This document shows, piece after piece, positions 17,196-25,680 of a DNA stretch of 64,000 nt. Numbering within the stretch: the first letter of the stretch is position 1; each line of letters opens with the position of its first letter. The notes below the pieces were generated by a model. The model was not told the DNA's origin. It ran no database searches and was given only the letters and a program-made list of their open reading frames with translations. Origin of the DNA: Amycolatopsis arida (GTDB taxonomy: Bacteria; Actinomycetota; Actinomycetes; Mycobacteriales; Pseudonocardiaceae); NCBI RefSeq assembly GCF_900115565.1, contig NZ_FOWW01000009.1:124001-188000 (forward strand), written 5' to 3'. The position numbers and the translations under genes are program-made.

Positions 17196-17213
17196 TATAA
17201 CAGCGCTGTTGTA
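17196..17213. promoter_or_regulatory. MarR operator candidate between marR and pip genes
   Basis: TATAACAGCGCTGTTGTA contains a perfect 12-bp palindrome AACAGCGCTGTT (17199-17210) with partial extension. It overlaps the TATAAT -10 box of the MarR gene (17194-17199) and the start region of the divergent pip promoter, the expected position for a MarR-type repressor. Confidence 0.7.
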
Positions 17214-17258
17214 TTGTGGTCGGGCGGAGGCAGGGCGCCACCGGCGGAAGGGGATGAC

Positions 17259-18215
17259 ATGCGCGAGCTCTACCCGGAGACCGAGCCGTACGACCACGGC
17301 ATGCTCGACGTCGGCGACGGCAACCGGGTGCACTGGGAGGTCCACGGCAACCCGGCGGGACGGCCGGCGGTGGTGCTGCACGGGGGACCGGGCACCGGGT
17401 GCACACCCGGGATGTGCCGGTACTTCGACCCGGACGCCTACCGTGTCGTCCTGTTCGACCAGCGGGGGTCGGGGCGCAGCACGCCGCACGCCAGCGACCC
17501 CTCCGCCAATCTCGCGGTCAACACCACGCACCACCTGCTGGCGGACATGGAGCGGCTGCGCGAGCACCTCGGGATCGACCGCTGGCTGCTGTTCGGCGGG
17601 TCCTGGGGGTCCACCCTCGGCCTGGCCTACGCCCAGCGGCATCCGCGCCGGGTGACCGGCATCGTGCTGGTCGCGGTCACCACCACCCGACAGGAGGAGA
17701 TCGACTGGCTCTACCACGGCCTCGGTCGGCTGTTCCCCGAGGAATGGGAGCGGTTCCGCGCCGGCGTCCCGGCCGCCGAGCGAAACGGCGACCTGGTGGC
17801 CGCCTACCATCGGCTGCTCAACGACCCCGACCCGGCGGTGCGCGAGCAGGCCGCGCGGGCCTGTTGCGACTGGGAGCTGGCCGCCTCCACACTCGATCCG
17901 CACGACCAGCCGGGCCCGCAGTGGGCGGACCCGGCCTGGCGGATGGCGTTCGCCCGGCTCACCGCGCACTACTTCAGCCACGGTGCCTGGCTGGAGGACG
18001 GCGAGTTGCTGCGCGGGGCCGGCAAGCTGGCCGGCATCCCCGGCGTAATGGTCCACGGCCGGCTCGACCTCAGCGCCCCGCTGATCACCGCATGGGAGGT
18101 GGCGAGGGCCTGGCCGGGCGGCGAGCTCGTGATCGTCCCCGGCGCCGGCCACTCGATCCGGGACCGCGCGATGACCGAGGCCACCCTGGCGGCCACCGAG
18201 CAATTCGCGGCCTGA
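17259..18215 (+). CDS. pip: Proline iminopeptidase (prolyl aminopeptidase)
   Basis: A 318-residue alpha/beta hydrolase of family S33 that removes N-terminal proline from peptides. The oxyanion loop HGGPGTGC lies at residues 41-48, the nucleophile elbow GGSWGS gives Ser115, Asp269 sits in GRLD and His297 in GHS. The FDQRGSGRS motif (66-74) is typical of the family. GAAGGGGA precedes the ATG at 17259. No signal peptide is seen, so it is cytosolic. It is divergent from the MarR gene and probably controlled by it. Length is typical of bacterial Pip. Confidence 0.92.
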   Translation: MRELYPETEPYDHGMLDVGDGNRVHWEVHGNPAGRPAVVLHGGPGTGCTPGMCRYFDPDAYRVVLFDQRGSGRSTPHASDPSANLAVNTTHHLLADMERLREHLGIDRWLLFGGSWGSTLGLAYAQRHPRRVTGIVLVAVTTTRQEEIDWLYHGLGRLFPEEWERFRAGVPAAERNGDLVAAYHRLLNDPDPAVREQAARACCDWELAASTLDPHDQPGPQWADPAWRMAFARLTAHYFSHGAWLEDGELLRGAGKLAGIPGVMVHGRLDLSAPLITAWEVARAWPGGELVIVPGAGHSIRDRAMTEATLAATEQFAA

Positions 18216-18233
18216 GCGCGGGCACCGGCGCGG

Positions 18234-18731
18234 TCAGGCCGGCGCGGCGGCCCGACGCCGGGCCCACGGCGTGCGGAAACGGAGCAGGAAGCCGAGCAGC
18301 GCCAGCCCCAGCAGCACCGCGCCGCCGTCGGTGACCAGCGTGGGCAGTACGCCGGCGACGCCGAGCTCGGCCGCCGACGCGCGCAGCACCTCGGTCGGCA
18401 CCAGCACCACCCCGGTCGCCTGGGTCAGGTTCACCACCAGCGCGACCCAGTACACCCAGGCGTAGCCGCGGACCGCGAGCACCCCCACGGCGTTGCCGGC
18501 CAGGTAGACGATCCCCACCGCGCGCAGTGTGTCGCGCAGCCCGGGCGCGGCCTGCGCCGCCTCCGGGCGTGACGCCCCCGCCAGCCGCTGGGCGAGCTCG
18601 AGCATCGGCAGGTCGATGACGACGAAGGTCTGCACCGCCGTGCCGATCGCGAACACCAGCGAGCACCACGCCGTCACCAGCTGCAGCGGTCTCGTCCAGC
18701 GACTGGGCACCAACGCACCGGAACCGCCCAT
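18234..18731 (-). CDS. Hypothetical membrane protein, four helices
   Basis: A 165-residue protein with four predicted membrane helices (about residues 18-40, 70-90, 94-112 and 134-152) and an Arg-rich C-terminal tail (FRTPWARRRA). No family motif is recognised; the pattern resembles small actinobacterial integral membrane proteins of unknown role. It is convergent with pip and borders a Tn3 remnant upstream. Confidence 0.7.
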   Translation of the reverse strand: MGGSGALVPSRWTRPLQLVTAWCSLVFAIGTAVQTFVVIDLPMLELAQRLAGASRPEAAQAAPGLRDTLRAVGIVYLAGNAVGVLAVRGYAWVYWVALVVNLTQATGVVLVPTEVLRASAAELGVAGVLPTLVTDGGAVLLGLALLGFLLRFRTPWARRRAAAPA

Positions 18732-18811
18732 GGTCCACTCCTTCCGCCGACCTCACCCCGCATCGTGACGCACCACCCCTCGCGGGTCGACGGAGTACTC
18801 GGGAAAATCGG

Positions 18812-19033
18812 GCGGAGACGGCTGACCGCACGAGGGAGTTGAAGCAGAACCTGATCGCGGTGCTGATCAGCCACTCCTCCAACCTCGGCCTGACCCGCAT
18901 GGCCGATGCCCGCGGCATCTCCTACGACATCCCGCCTTGAATCGCCGAGTGGCACGTGCGGGATGAGACGCTGCGCGCGGCGAGCCTGGCGCTCGTCGGC
19001 CACCACCAGCGCCTGCCGCTCACCCCGCTCTAG
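18812..19033 (+). pseudogene. Remnant of Tn3-family transposase, C-terminal DDE segment
   Basis: In frame from 18812 the sequence reads AETADRTRELKQNLIAVLIS, then SNLGLTRMADARGISYD, an in-frame TGA at 18938-18940, then AEWHVRDETLRAASLALVGH and HQRLPLTPL before TAG at 19031. This matches the C-terminal catalytic part of Tn3-family transposases. The internal stop and the missing N-terminal two thirds make it non-functional. It ends exactly against the stop of the FAD monooxygenase pseudogene, so the insertion or deletion probably touched both. Confidence 0.8.
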
Positions 19034-20275
19034 CGCTGGCGCTTGAGCCGGCTGCCCGCCGCGATCACGGGGGTCGCCACAGCGGTGACGGCTGCTCCCA
19101 GCGCGGTGTCGGTGGCCAGTATCCAGCGAACGGTTTTCCTGGCCAAGGTCAGGACTTCGCTGCCGCGCACGCGCATGCCCGCCGCAAACTGGCTGATGGC
19201 CACGGTGAGGGTGGTGGTGCCGGCAGCGACCTCACACAGGTGCGTGAGCAGGCTGGCGGCATCGCGGATGGCGGCGCCGGCTCCCATGCCAGCGGTCGGT
19301 GGGGTGGCGTGGACGGCGTCACCGAGGGCGGTGACGCGACCGGCGGGCCAGGGGGCGAGGTCGCGTGCCAGTGACGAGGCGGCATGGAACCGGAAGGCGG
19401 CGACGCTGGCGGGAGCGGCCTGTCCGATGACCTCGAGCGGACGTTCGCTCCACCCGTGGCGGTGGAACTTGGCCAGCAGCGCGGCCTGTAACTCGGCGCC
19501 GCTGAGGCCGCGCATCGAGTCGGTCCCAGCGGATTCGGGGAACATCGCGCCCCAAGATGTAGGTGGGACCGCTCGTGATCGCCGCGCGCCGGCTGGGGGC
19601 GTCGAGTACGGCATTGCCCACAGGGTCGAGGAAGCCGACGTAGAGTGCCGCCCCCCGAGGGCCGATCGCCAGCCCCGATCGCGGTCCGAGCCGTTGCCGC
19701 TCCCGCGGGCTCAGGTCCTCGGCTGTTGTCCTGCCGGAGAAGCCGACGAAACCGGCGGGCTTGTTGGTGGGGCCACCGGCCAAGCGACGGGCAACCAACG
19801 AGTGGGTGCCGTCCGCGCCCACCAGCAGGTCGCACCGACGAAGGGACCCGTCGGCGAGAACGACCTGCGGTGTGCCGTCGTCGGTGCGCCCGATATCGGT
19901 GACGGTCCGGCCCAGCTGGAGATCGTCGCCGACCGCGTCGGCCAGCAGGGTCCGCAGGGTGACGCGGTCGATGTCCACGCTCGGGCTGTCGGCCAGCCGC
20001 GGCCCGCGGCCCAGGAGACGGCCGCGCCGGTTCCAGAATGCGTCCGGGGCCCGCAGCCGTAGCGCCGATGCCGAGGCCAGCAGCTGTTCGACGATCTCCG
20101 GTGGGACGAGTTCGCGCAGGGCCGCTTGGGCCCGGCCGTCGAGGGTGATGTGGTAACCCCCCGTCGCCGCGACGTCGGTGTCGCGGTCGAAGACCGCCAC
20201 GTCGAACCCATGTCGGCGCATCCCGGCGGCCAGCGCCAAGCCACCGATCCCACCCCCGACGACGATGATGCGCAT
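19030..20275 (-). pseudogene. FAD-dependent monooxygenase, disrupted by one frameshift
   Basis: Read leftward from ATG 20275, the FAD-binding GxGxxG motif (MRIIVVGGGIGGLALAAGM) and the second FAD motif (CDLLVGADGTHSLV) are intact up to GPTYILG. The frame then changes at the run of four C at 19550-19553 and continues in another frame with AMFPESAGTDSMRG, the GD motif (VTALGDAVHATPP) and a C-terminal tail to 19030. Joining the two frames gives about 415 residues, the normal length of PHBH-type hydroxylases, with every domain present. It is either a recent pseudogene or a consensus error of one base. GAGGAG precedes the start. Substrate unknown. Confidence 0.82.
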
Positions 20276-20335
20276 CCTGTGCACGACTCCTCTGGCTGTT
20301 CGGACAACGTCTTGCCAGGGACAGTGCCATCAGTA

Positions 20336-21157
20336 GTGGACATCGAATGGCCAGAACCGGTGCATGATGCGGTCGCGGTGGCCCTGCAGACCGCACCCAG
20401 CACCGTCTTCGGACTTGGCGAGGACGCCGCCCGCGCCCTGGACACTCTCCAGCGCGTCGTGCCGGCCAGACTCCGAACGGCCATGGAGTCACTGCGCGTG
20501 ACCAGGCTGCGGAACGACTGGGAGTTCGCGGCGCCCCCCATCAACCCCGAGACGCTCAAAGCCACCGGAAGCGCGGTACGCCACCGCCAGGTGCTGATCG
20601 TCGACACGCTCAGGACCGATGGCACACGTCCGTCCCCGGGCGATCACGACTTCACCCCTGCCCGCCGCGTCGAGCCCCATCATCTGGTGGTCTGGGCCGG
20701 ACGGTGGTACCTCGTCGGCTACGACCTGGCCGACAACAGCTGGCGGGTGCACCGCCTCGACCGCCTCCACCTGCACCCCCCTACCGGCAAACCCTTCCCT
20801 CCCAGAGACCTCCCCGGCGGCGACGTCGCACGCTTCGTCATGACGAGTCACGACCGCGGGGACACCCCCGCCACGTGGCAGTGCACCGGAACCGCACGCC
20901 TGACACTGCCGGCCGAAACCGTCGCACGCTGGGCACCTGGCGGATCAGTGGTCGAACACCTCGGTCCTGACCACTGCCGCCTCACGATCGGAGCGTGGTC
21001 CTGGACAGGTGGCGCGGGGATCCTCGCGACCTTCGACGCCGGTCTGGACCAGGTAACACCCCCCGAGCTGAGACACGCCTGCCATCAACTCACGCAGCGG
21101 TGGCGAGCCGTGGCGGCCCATTCCGACCAGGACATGACCAAGCAGGCGAACGGCTGA
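20336..21157 (+). pseudogene. WYL-domain transcriptional regulator lacking its N-terminal HTH
   Basis: About 273 residues from a GTG at 20336. The body matches YafY/DeoR-like regulators after their helix-turn-helix: a linker (DEAVAVALQTA-type, here HDAVAVALQTAPSTVFG), the WYL domain (RRVEPHHLVVWAGRWYLVGYD, split here) and the C-terminal WCX region. The winged-helix N-terminus of about 60 residues is missing and cannot be found in any frame upstream, because the FAD monooxygenase gene begins 61 bases before. It may be a remnant, or a ligand-binding protein without DNA-binding. It is divergent from that broken gene, its likely old target. Confidence 0.72.
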
Positions 21158-21277
21158 CCACGGCAACCCCAAGCGGCATTACTGCTGGTCAACCGATATC
21201 CGCCCGATGCGCCGAGTACTACGTCCGCCCCCCTCGGGAACATCGAGGCAGCACCCTGGTTACCGGCATGCTACTGT

Positions 21278-21293
21278 TTGGTCGTACGTCCAA
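21278..21293. promoter_or_regulatory. TetR operator candidate upstream of TetR-monooxygenase operon
   Basis: TTGGTCGTACGTCCAA is a 16-bp near-palindrome with one mismatched pair, centred on CGTACG. It adjoins a TACTGT box (21272-21277) and lies 33 bases before the TetR start, the expected place for an autoregulatory site. Confidence 0.65.
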
Positions 21294-21325
21294 GGCGATT
21301 GCCCAAGCCGGAGGGGGAGAACCCG

Positions 21326-21934
21326 GTGGTCACGACCAGTGAGCGGGGCCGGGAGGTGCGACGCCGGCTGCTTTCCGCGGCCACGGAGCTCATCGCGGAG
21401 CGGGGGTGGACGGGGGTGAGCACCCGCGCCCTCGCCGACCGGGCCGAGGTGGCCCCGGGCCTGGTGCACTACCACTTCGCCTCGCTGCGGGCATTGCTCA
21501 CCGAGGCGGCGATCGAGGCCCTCCGGAACACGGTCGCCGACCTGGACGAGGTGATCACTCCGGCCCGCACCCCGGAGGAGGGCGTCGAGCTGGTGCTGGC
21601 GTCACTGGCCCAGTTCAGCGGCACCGATCCGCTGTCCCTGCTGGTCACCGAGACCTACCTGGCCGCGACCCGCGACCCCGAGCTGTGCCGGCGGGTGGGC
21701 GAGATCGCCGTGGAGTTCCGCCGCCGGATCGCCGGGTGGCTGGGGCACTGGGGGGTGGCCGACCCGGACCACACGGCCATGGTGGTCGTCGCGACGCTCG
21801 ACGGGTTGGTGCTGCACCGCGCGCTCGATCCGACCGTGAGCGCCCCGGCCGTCGCGGGCGTGCTGCGCCGCATCGTCGCCCGGCCACGGCGACCAACGGA
21901 CGGCGGTGTCGGCAGCACGGACGTGTCCGAATGA
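21326..21934 (+). CDS. TetR/AcrR family transcriptional regulator
   Basis: A 202-residue regulator with the helix-turn-helix at about residues 10-56 (AATELIAERGWTGVSTRALAD then VAPGLVHYHFASLRALL) and a C-terminal effector domain. The GTG at 21326 follows GGAGGGGGAGA. Its stop overlaps the start of the FAD monooxygenase gene (ATGA), so the two are translationally coupled. The palindrome TTGGTCGTACGTCCAA upstream is the probable operator. It likely represses the operon until a substrate of the monooxygenase, perhaps an aromatic or antibiotic, binds. Confidence 0.9.
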   Translation: MVTTSERGREVRRRLLSAATELIAERGWTGVSTRALADRAEVAPGLVHYHFASLRALLTEAAIEALRNTVADLDEVITPARTPEEGVELVLASLAQFSGTDPLSLLVTETYLAATRDPELCRRVGEIAVEFRRRIAGWLGHWGVADPDHTAMVVVATLDGLVLHRALDPTVSAPAVAGVLRRIVARPRRPTDGGVGSTDVSE

Positions 21935-23112
21935 AGGTGGTGATCTGCGGGGCCGGCATCGCCGGGCTCGCCCTCGCCCAACGGTTGGCCACGCTCGACC
22001 AGGAGGTCGTGCTGCTGGAACAGGCGCCGGGGCCGCGCCGGCAGGGCTACATGATGGACTTCTTCGGGCCGGGCTTCGACGCCGCCGAGGCGATGGGCGT
22101 GCTGCCGCGGATCCGCGAGGTCGGCTACCAGGTGTGGGGAGCGACCTTCGTGGACTCCGCCGGCCGGCCGCGGGTGGAGCTGCGCTACTCGCGGTTCGCC
22201 GATGCGGTCGGCGGCCGGCTGGTGAGCGTCCTGCGCCCGGAGCTGGAACGAGTGCTGCGCGAGTCGCTGCCGGACACCGTCGAGCTCCGGTTCGGCACGA
22301 GCGTCACCGCCGTCGACACCGGGCCGGACGGGGTCGACGTCACGCTCACCGGCGGTGACCGGGTCGCGGCCGACCTGCTGGTCGGCGCCGACGGCATCCA
22401 CTCGGTGGTTCGCCGGCTGGTGTTCGGCGACCAACCGCGACACGTGCGGTACCTCGGGATGCACACCGCCGCGTTCACCGTGACCGACCCCGCGCTGCGG
22501 GACGAGGTGCGTGACCGGTTCTGCCTCACCGACTCGGTGGACCGGATGTTCGCCTGTTACGGCCTGCGGGACGGGCGGGTCGCCGCGTTCACCGTGCACC
22601 GCACGCCCGATCCCACCCGGCCCGCCGACCCGCACGCCACACTGCGCGGCGTCTACGAACCGCTCGGCTGGATCGTGCCGCGCGCGCTCGCCGGGTGCCC
22701 ACCGGCGGAGGAGGTGTTCTACGACCAGGTCGTGCAGACCGTGTTGCCCCGGTGGCGCCACGGAAGGGTCACACTGGTCGGCGACGCCTGCCACGCCGTG
22801 TCATTGGTCGCGGGGCAGGGGGCCTCGCTGGCGGTCGCCGGTGCCTACCTGCTGGCCGAGCGGCTCGCCCGCGCCCGCTCGATCGACGACGCGCTGGCCA
22901 GCTACGAGCGGCGCTGGCGGCCGCTGGTCACCGCCACGCAGCGGTCCGCCCACTCCGGCGTGACGTGGTTCCTGCCCGAGGTGCCGCTGCGGCTGCGGGC
23001 CCGCCGGGTCGCGCTGCGCCTCGCCGGGCTACCCGGCGTCGACCGGCTCCTCGCCCGCCGGCTGGCCAACCCTCCGGTGCCGCCGATCACCGAGCTCGCC
23101 GCGGCGGACTGA
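21931..23112 (+). CDS. FAD-dependent monooxygenase (class A, TetX/PHBH-like)
   Basis: A 393-residue flavoprotein hydroxylase. MKVVICGAGIAGLALAQRL holds the FAD GxGxxG motif, DLLVGADGIHSVVR (about residues 148-161) is the DG motif, and RVTLVGDACHAVSLVAGQG (about 279-297) the GD motif. Such enzymes use NADPH and O2 to hydroxylate aromatic or polycyclic compounds and include tetracycline-inactivating enzymes, but the sequence does not tell the substrate. It starts inside the TetR stop codon. It is complete and its domain order is normal. The LysE exporter follows after 56 bases and may export a product. Confidence 0.9.
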   Translation: MKVVICGAGIAGLALAQRLATLDQEVVLLEQAPGPRRQGYMMDFFGPGFDAAEAMGVLPRIREVGYQVWGATFVDSAGRPRVELRYSRFADAVGGRLVSVLRPELERVLRESLPDTVELRFGTSVTAVDTGPDGVDVTLTGGDRVAADLLVGADGIHSVVRRLVFGDQPRHVRYLGMHTAAFTVTDPALRDEVRDRFCLTDSVDRMFACYGLRDGRVAAFTVHRTPDPTRPADPHATLRGVYEPLGWIVPRALAGCPPAEEVFYDQVVQTVLPRWRHGRVTLVGDACHAVSLVAGQGASLAVAGAYLLAERLARARSIDDALASYERRWRPLVTATQRSAHSGVTWFLPEVPLRLRARRVALRLAGLPGVDRLLARRLANPPVPPITELAAAD

Positions 23113-23168
23113 GCAGCCGGCCACGCCGGGCGGTGGTGGCCGCGGCGCGAGCGTGCTTCGATGGGCAG

Positions 23169-23789
23169 GTGGACCCGCTGGTGCTGCTCGGTTTCGCGGT
23201 GGCGTGCGTGGTGCTCAACGCCCTTCCCGGCCCCGGGATGCTGTTCATCCTGTCCCACGGCGTCGCCGGCGGCCGTGCGGCGGGGTTGGCCGCCGCGCTG
23301 GGGATGGCCACCGGCACCGTAGTGCACACCGCCGCCGCCGCGCTGGGGTTGAGCGCGCTGTTGCGGGCCGCGCCGGTCGTGCTGGACGTCCTGCGTGTCG
23401 GCGGGGCCGCGGTGCTGATCTACCTCGCGATCAGCGCCCTGCGCTCGGCCCGCGGCGCGGCCGAGATGCCCGTGCGGGCCCGCCGCCCCCTGCGGCAGAC
23501 GTACCTGACCGCGGTGCTGACCAACCTGGCCAACCCGAAGGTCGTGCTGTTCTACCTCGCGTTCGTGCCCCAGTTCGTCACGGTCGGCGGTTGGCCGGCC
23601 TCGGTGCAGACGCTGGTGCTGGGCGGCGTGCTGATCGTGATCGGCCTGGTCATGGACGGCGTGGTCGGCCTCGCCGCCGGGACCGCGGCCACGCTGCTGC
23701 GCCGGCCGCCGGTCCACCGCTGGCTTCGGCGACTGTCCGCGGCCATCTTCGGCGGGCTGGCCGTGCGGCTGCTGACCGACACCCGCTAG
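23169..23789 (+). CDS. LysE family amino-acid/metabolite exporter
   Basis: A 206-residue membrane protein with about six helices and the LysE/RhtB motif NALPGPGMLFILSHGVAGGR (residues 16-35, split across helix 1). The second conserved block TNLANPKVVLFYLAFVPQF (about 118-136) is also present. Members export amino acids such as lysine, homoserine or cysteine. The GTG at 23169 is six bases after a TTCGAT box, suggesting leaderless transcription from its own promoter, although it lies 56 bases after the monooxygenase. Substrate is unknown. Confidence 0.88.
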   Translation: MDPLVLLGFAVACVVLNALPGPGMLFILSHGVAGGRAAGLAAALGMATGTVVHTAAAALGLSALLRAAPVVLDVLRVGGAAVLIYLAISALRSARGAAEMPVRARRPLRQTYLTAVLTNLANPKVVLFYLAFVPQFVTVGGWPASVQTLVLGGVLIVIGLVMDGVVGLAAGTAATLLRRPPVHRWLRRLSAAIFGGLAVRLLTDTR

Positions 23790-23903
23790 CTCCCGCTCAA
23801 CGAACGGTGGGCGGCCGTGGCGCAGCGCGGCCGAACGCGGTCCGGCCAGCCAACAGAGTGAGCGGAGGCGCGCCCCCGCCGGGTCGATGACTTCGCCCGC
23901 CGC

Positions 23904-25049
23904 TCAACCGCGCAGCTGCGCGTTCAGCCGTGCGGCCTGTCGGGTGAGGTGGTCGCGTTCGGGGAGGTTGGGCGCTGACCGGGCGGCTTCGGCGTAGAGC
24001 CGTGCTGCGGTGACCGGGTCGCCGCCACGCTCGTGCAGGTACGCCGCGACGGCGGTGTGGCGGGGCAGGGCGGGGTCGAGCTCCGCCAGGGCGGCCAGGC
24101 CGGCCCGCGGGCCGTCGGCCTCGCCGACCGCGACGGCCCGGTTGAGGCGGGCCACCGGGCTGTCGGTGAGGCGCACCAGTTCGTCGTACCACTCGACGAT
24201 CTGCACCCAGTCGGTCTCCTCGGCTGTCGCGGCGTCGGCGTGGAGCGCGGCGATGGCGGCCTGGGCCTGGAACTCGCCCAGGCGGTCGCGGGCGAGGGCG
24301 GCCTGGAGCACGTCGACGCCCTCGGCGATCAGGCGGGTGTCCCACAGGCCGCGGTCCTGCTCGGCAAGAGGCACGAGCCTGCCGTCGGGGCCGGTCCGTG
24401 CCGGGCGCCGGGCGTGGTGCAGCAGCATGAGCGCGAGCAGGCCCGCCACCTCCTCATGCTTGGTCTTGGCCGCCAGCTGGCGCGTGAGACGGATCGCCTC
24501 GCCGGCGAGGTCGACGTCGCCGGAGTAGCCCTCGTTGAAGACCAGGTAGAGCACACGCAGCACGGTGGCGACGTCACCGGGCTGGTCGAACCGGACACCC
24601 GAGACGGTCCGCTTGGCCCTGCTGATCCGCTGGGCCATGGTCGCCTCCGGCACGAGGTAGGCCCGCGCGATCTGCCGCGTGGTCAGGCCGCCGACCGCGC
24701 GCAGCGTGAGCGCGACGGCCGAGGCCGGTGTCAGGGACGGGTGTGCGCACAGGAAGTACAGCTGGAGCGTGTCGTCCACCACCGCGCCCGGGCCGGGCGC
24801 GGGCTCGCCCTCGACGCGTACCTCGCGGTGCCGTCGCGAGGTGTCGGCGCGGGCGGCGTCGAGGAACTTGCGCCAGGCCACGGTGACCAGCCAGCCCTTG
24901 GGGTCGCGCGGCGGGGCGTCCGGCCACACGCGCACGGCCTCGACCAGGGCGTCCTGCACGGCGTCCTCGGCCGCCGCGAAGTCCGCTCCGCGGCGGCCGA
25001 GGATCCCGATCACGGTGGGGGTGAGGGCCCGCAACAAGGCCTCGTCCAC
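23904..25049 (-). CDS. ECF42-type RNA polymerase sigma factor (second copy)
   Basis: A 381-residue sigma factor with region 2 (about residues 8-75, GADFAAAEDAVQDALVEAVRVW), region 4 (about 105-155, GGLTTRQIARAYLVPEATMAQR) and the long C-terminal TPR-like extension (about 170-381) of ECF42. It starts at GTG 25049, six bases after the stop of its YciI/DGPF partner, a tighter operon than the first module. The two ECF42 proteins clearly differ, so they are paralogues or separately acquired, not a recent duplication. Confidence 0.92.
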   Translation of the reverse strand: MDEALLRALTPTVIGILGRRGADFAAAEDAVQDALVEAVRVWPDAPPRDPKGWLVTVAWRKFLDAARADTSRRHREVRVEGEPAPGPGAVVDDTLQLYFLCAHPSLTPASAVALTLRAVGGLTTRQIARAYLVPEATMAQRISRAKRTVSGVRFDQPGDVATVLRVLYLVFNEGYSGDVDLAGEAIRLTRQLAAKTKHEEVAGLLALMLLHHARRPARTGPDGRLVPLAEQDRGLWDTRLIAEGVDVLQAALARDRLGEFQAQAAIAALHADAATAEETDWVQIVEWYDELVRLTDSPVARLNRAVAVGEADGPRAGLAALAELDPALPRHTAVAAYLHERGGDPVTAARLYAEAARSAPNLPERDHLTRQAARLNAQLRG

Positions 25050-25055
25050 CGTGCG

Positions 25056-25463
25056 TCACTCCGTGATGGTCGGGGACTCGCCGTAGAACGGGCGCACCTC
25101 GAGCCACTCGTGGATCGGCTTGCCACCCGCACCCGGAGCCGCGGACAACTCGCCGGCCAGTTCGAGCGCCCGCTCGTAGGTCTCGACGTCGATGACCATC
25201 CAGCCGGCGATCAGGTCCTTGGTCTCCGCGAACGGGCCGTCGGTGACTGGCGGCCGCCCCTCGCCGTCGTAGCGGACGAACGTGCCCTCCGGGGAGAGCG
25301 CCTGGCTGTCCACGAACTCGCCGGTGCCCTCGAGCCGAGCGGCGAAGTCCTGCATGTACTGCACGTGGGCCGAGATTTCCTCCGGCGTCCACTGGTCCAT
25401 CGGCACGTCGTTGACCGCCGCCGGCGCGCCCCGGTAGTGCTTGAGCAGCAGGTACTTGGCCAT
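25056..25463 (-). CDS. YciI/DGPF family protein, partner of second ECF42
   Basis: A 135-residue YCII-fold protein opening MAKYLLLKHYRGAP, with the DGPF signature in VTDGPFAETKDLIAGWMVID (about residues 74-93). The ATG at 25463 is six bases after AAGGAG; a second in-frame ATG lies one codon upstream. It leads an operon with the ECF42 gene. Its promoter (25515-25541, minus strand) matches the ECF42 motif. A CATAAT box at about 25496-25491 could give a second, housekeeping start. Confidence 0.9.
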   Translation of the reverse strand: MAKYLLLKHYRGAPAAVNDVPMDQWTPEEISAHVQYMQDFAARLEGTGEFVDSQALSPEGTFVRYDGEGRPPVTDGPFAETKDLIAGWMVIDVETYERALELAGELSAAPGAGGKPIHEWLEVRPFYGESPTITE

Positions 25464-25514
25464 CATGTTCTCCTTGGCGTGGTACGGCCCATTATGGCCG
25501 TGTTCACTCCGGGG

Positions 25515-25541
25515 GACGGAGCCGCGCGCCGGTTCTCGACA
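25515..25541 (-). promoter_or_regulatory. Predicted ECF42 promoter upstream of second YciI gene
   Basis: On the minus strand TGTCGA (25541-25536), 17-base spacer, CGTC (25518-25515), 52 bases before the YciI ATG. Motif, spacer and leader length match the first module almost exactly. Confidence 0.75.
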
Positions 25542-25680
25542 TCCCACCGCGACATTTCCTGGCGGACTTCGAGGACACCGGTTCCACCGCGCCATGGACG
25601 CGGGCGCCTGGACACCGCGGGCGAGCCCGTCCGGCTCACCGCGCCCCGGGCCGACGGGTACCCGGCACCGGGACCCGCGG

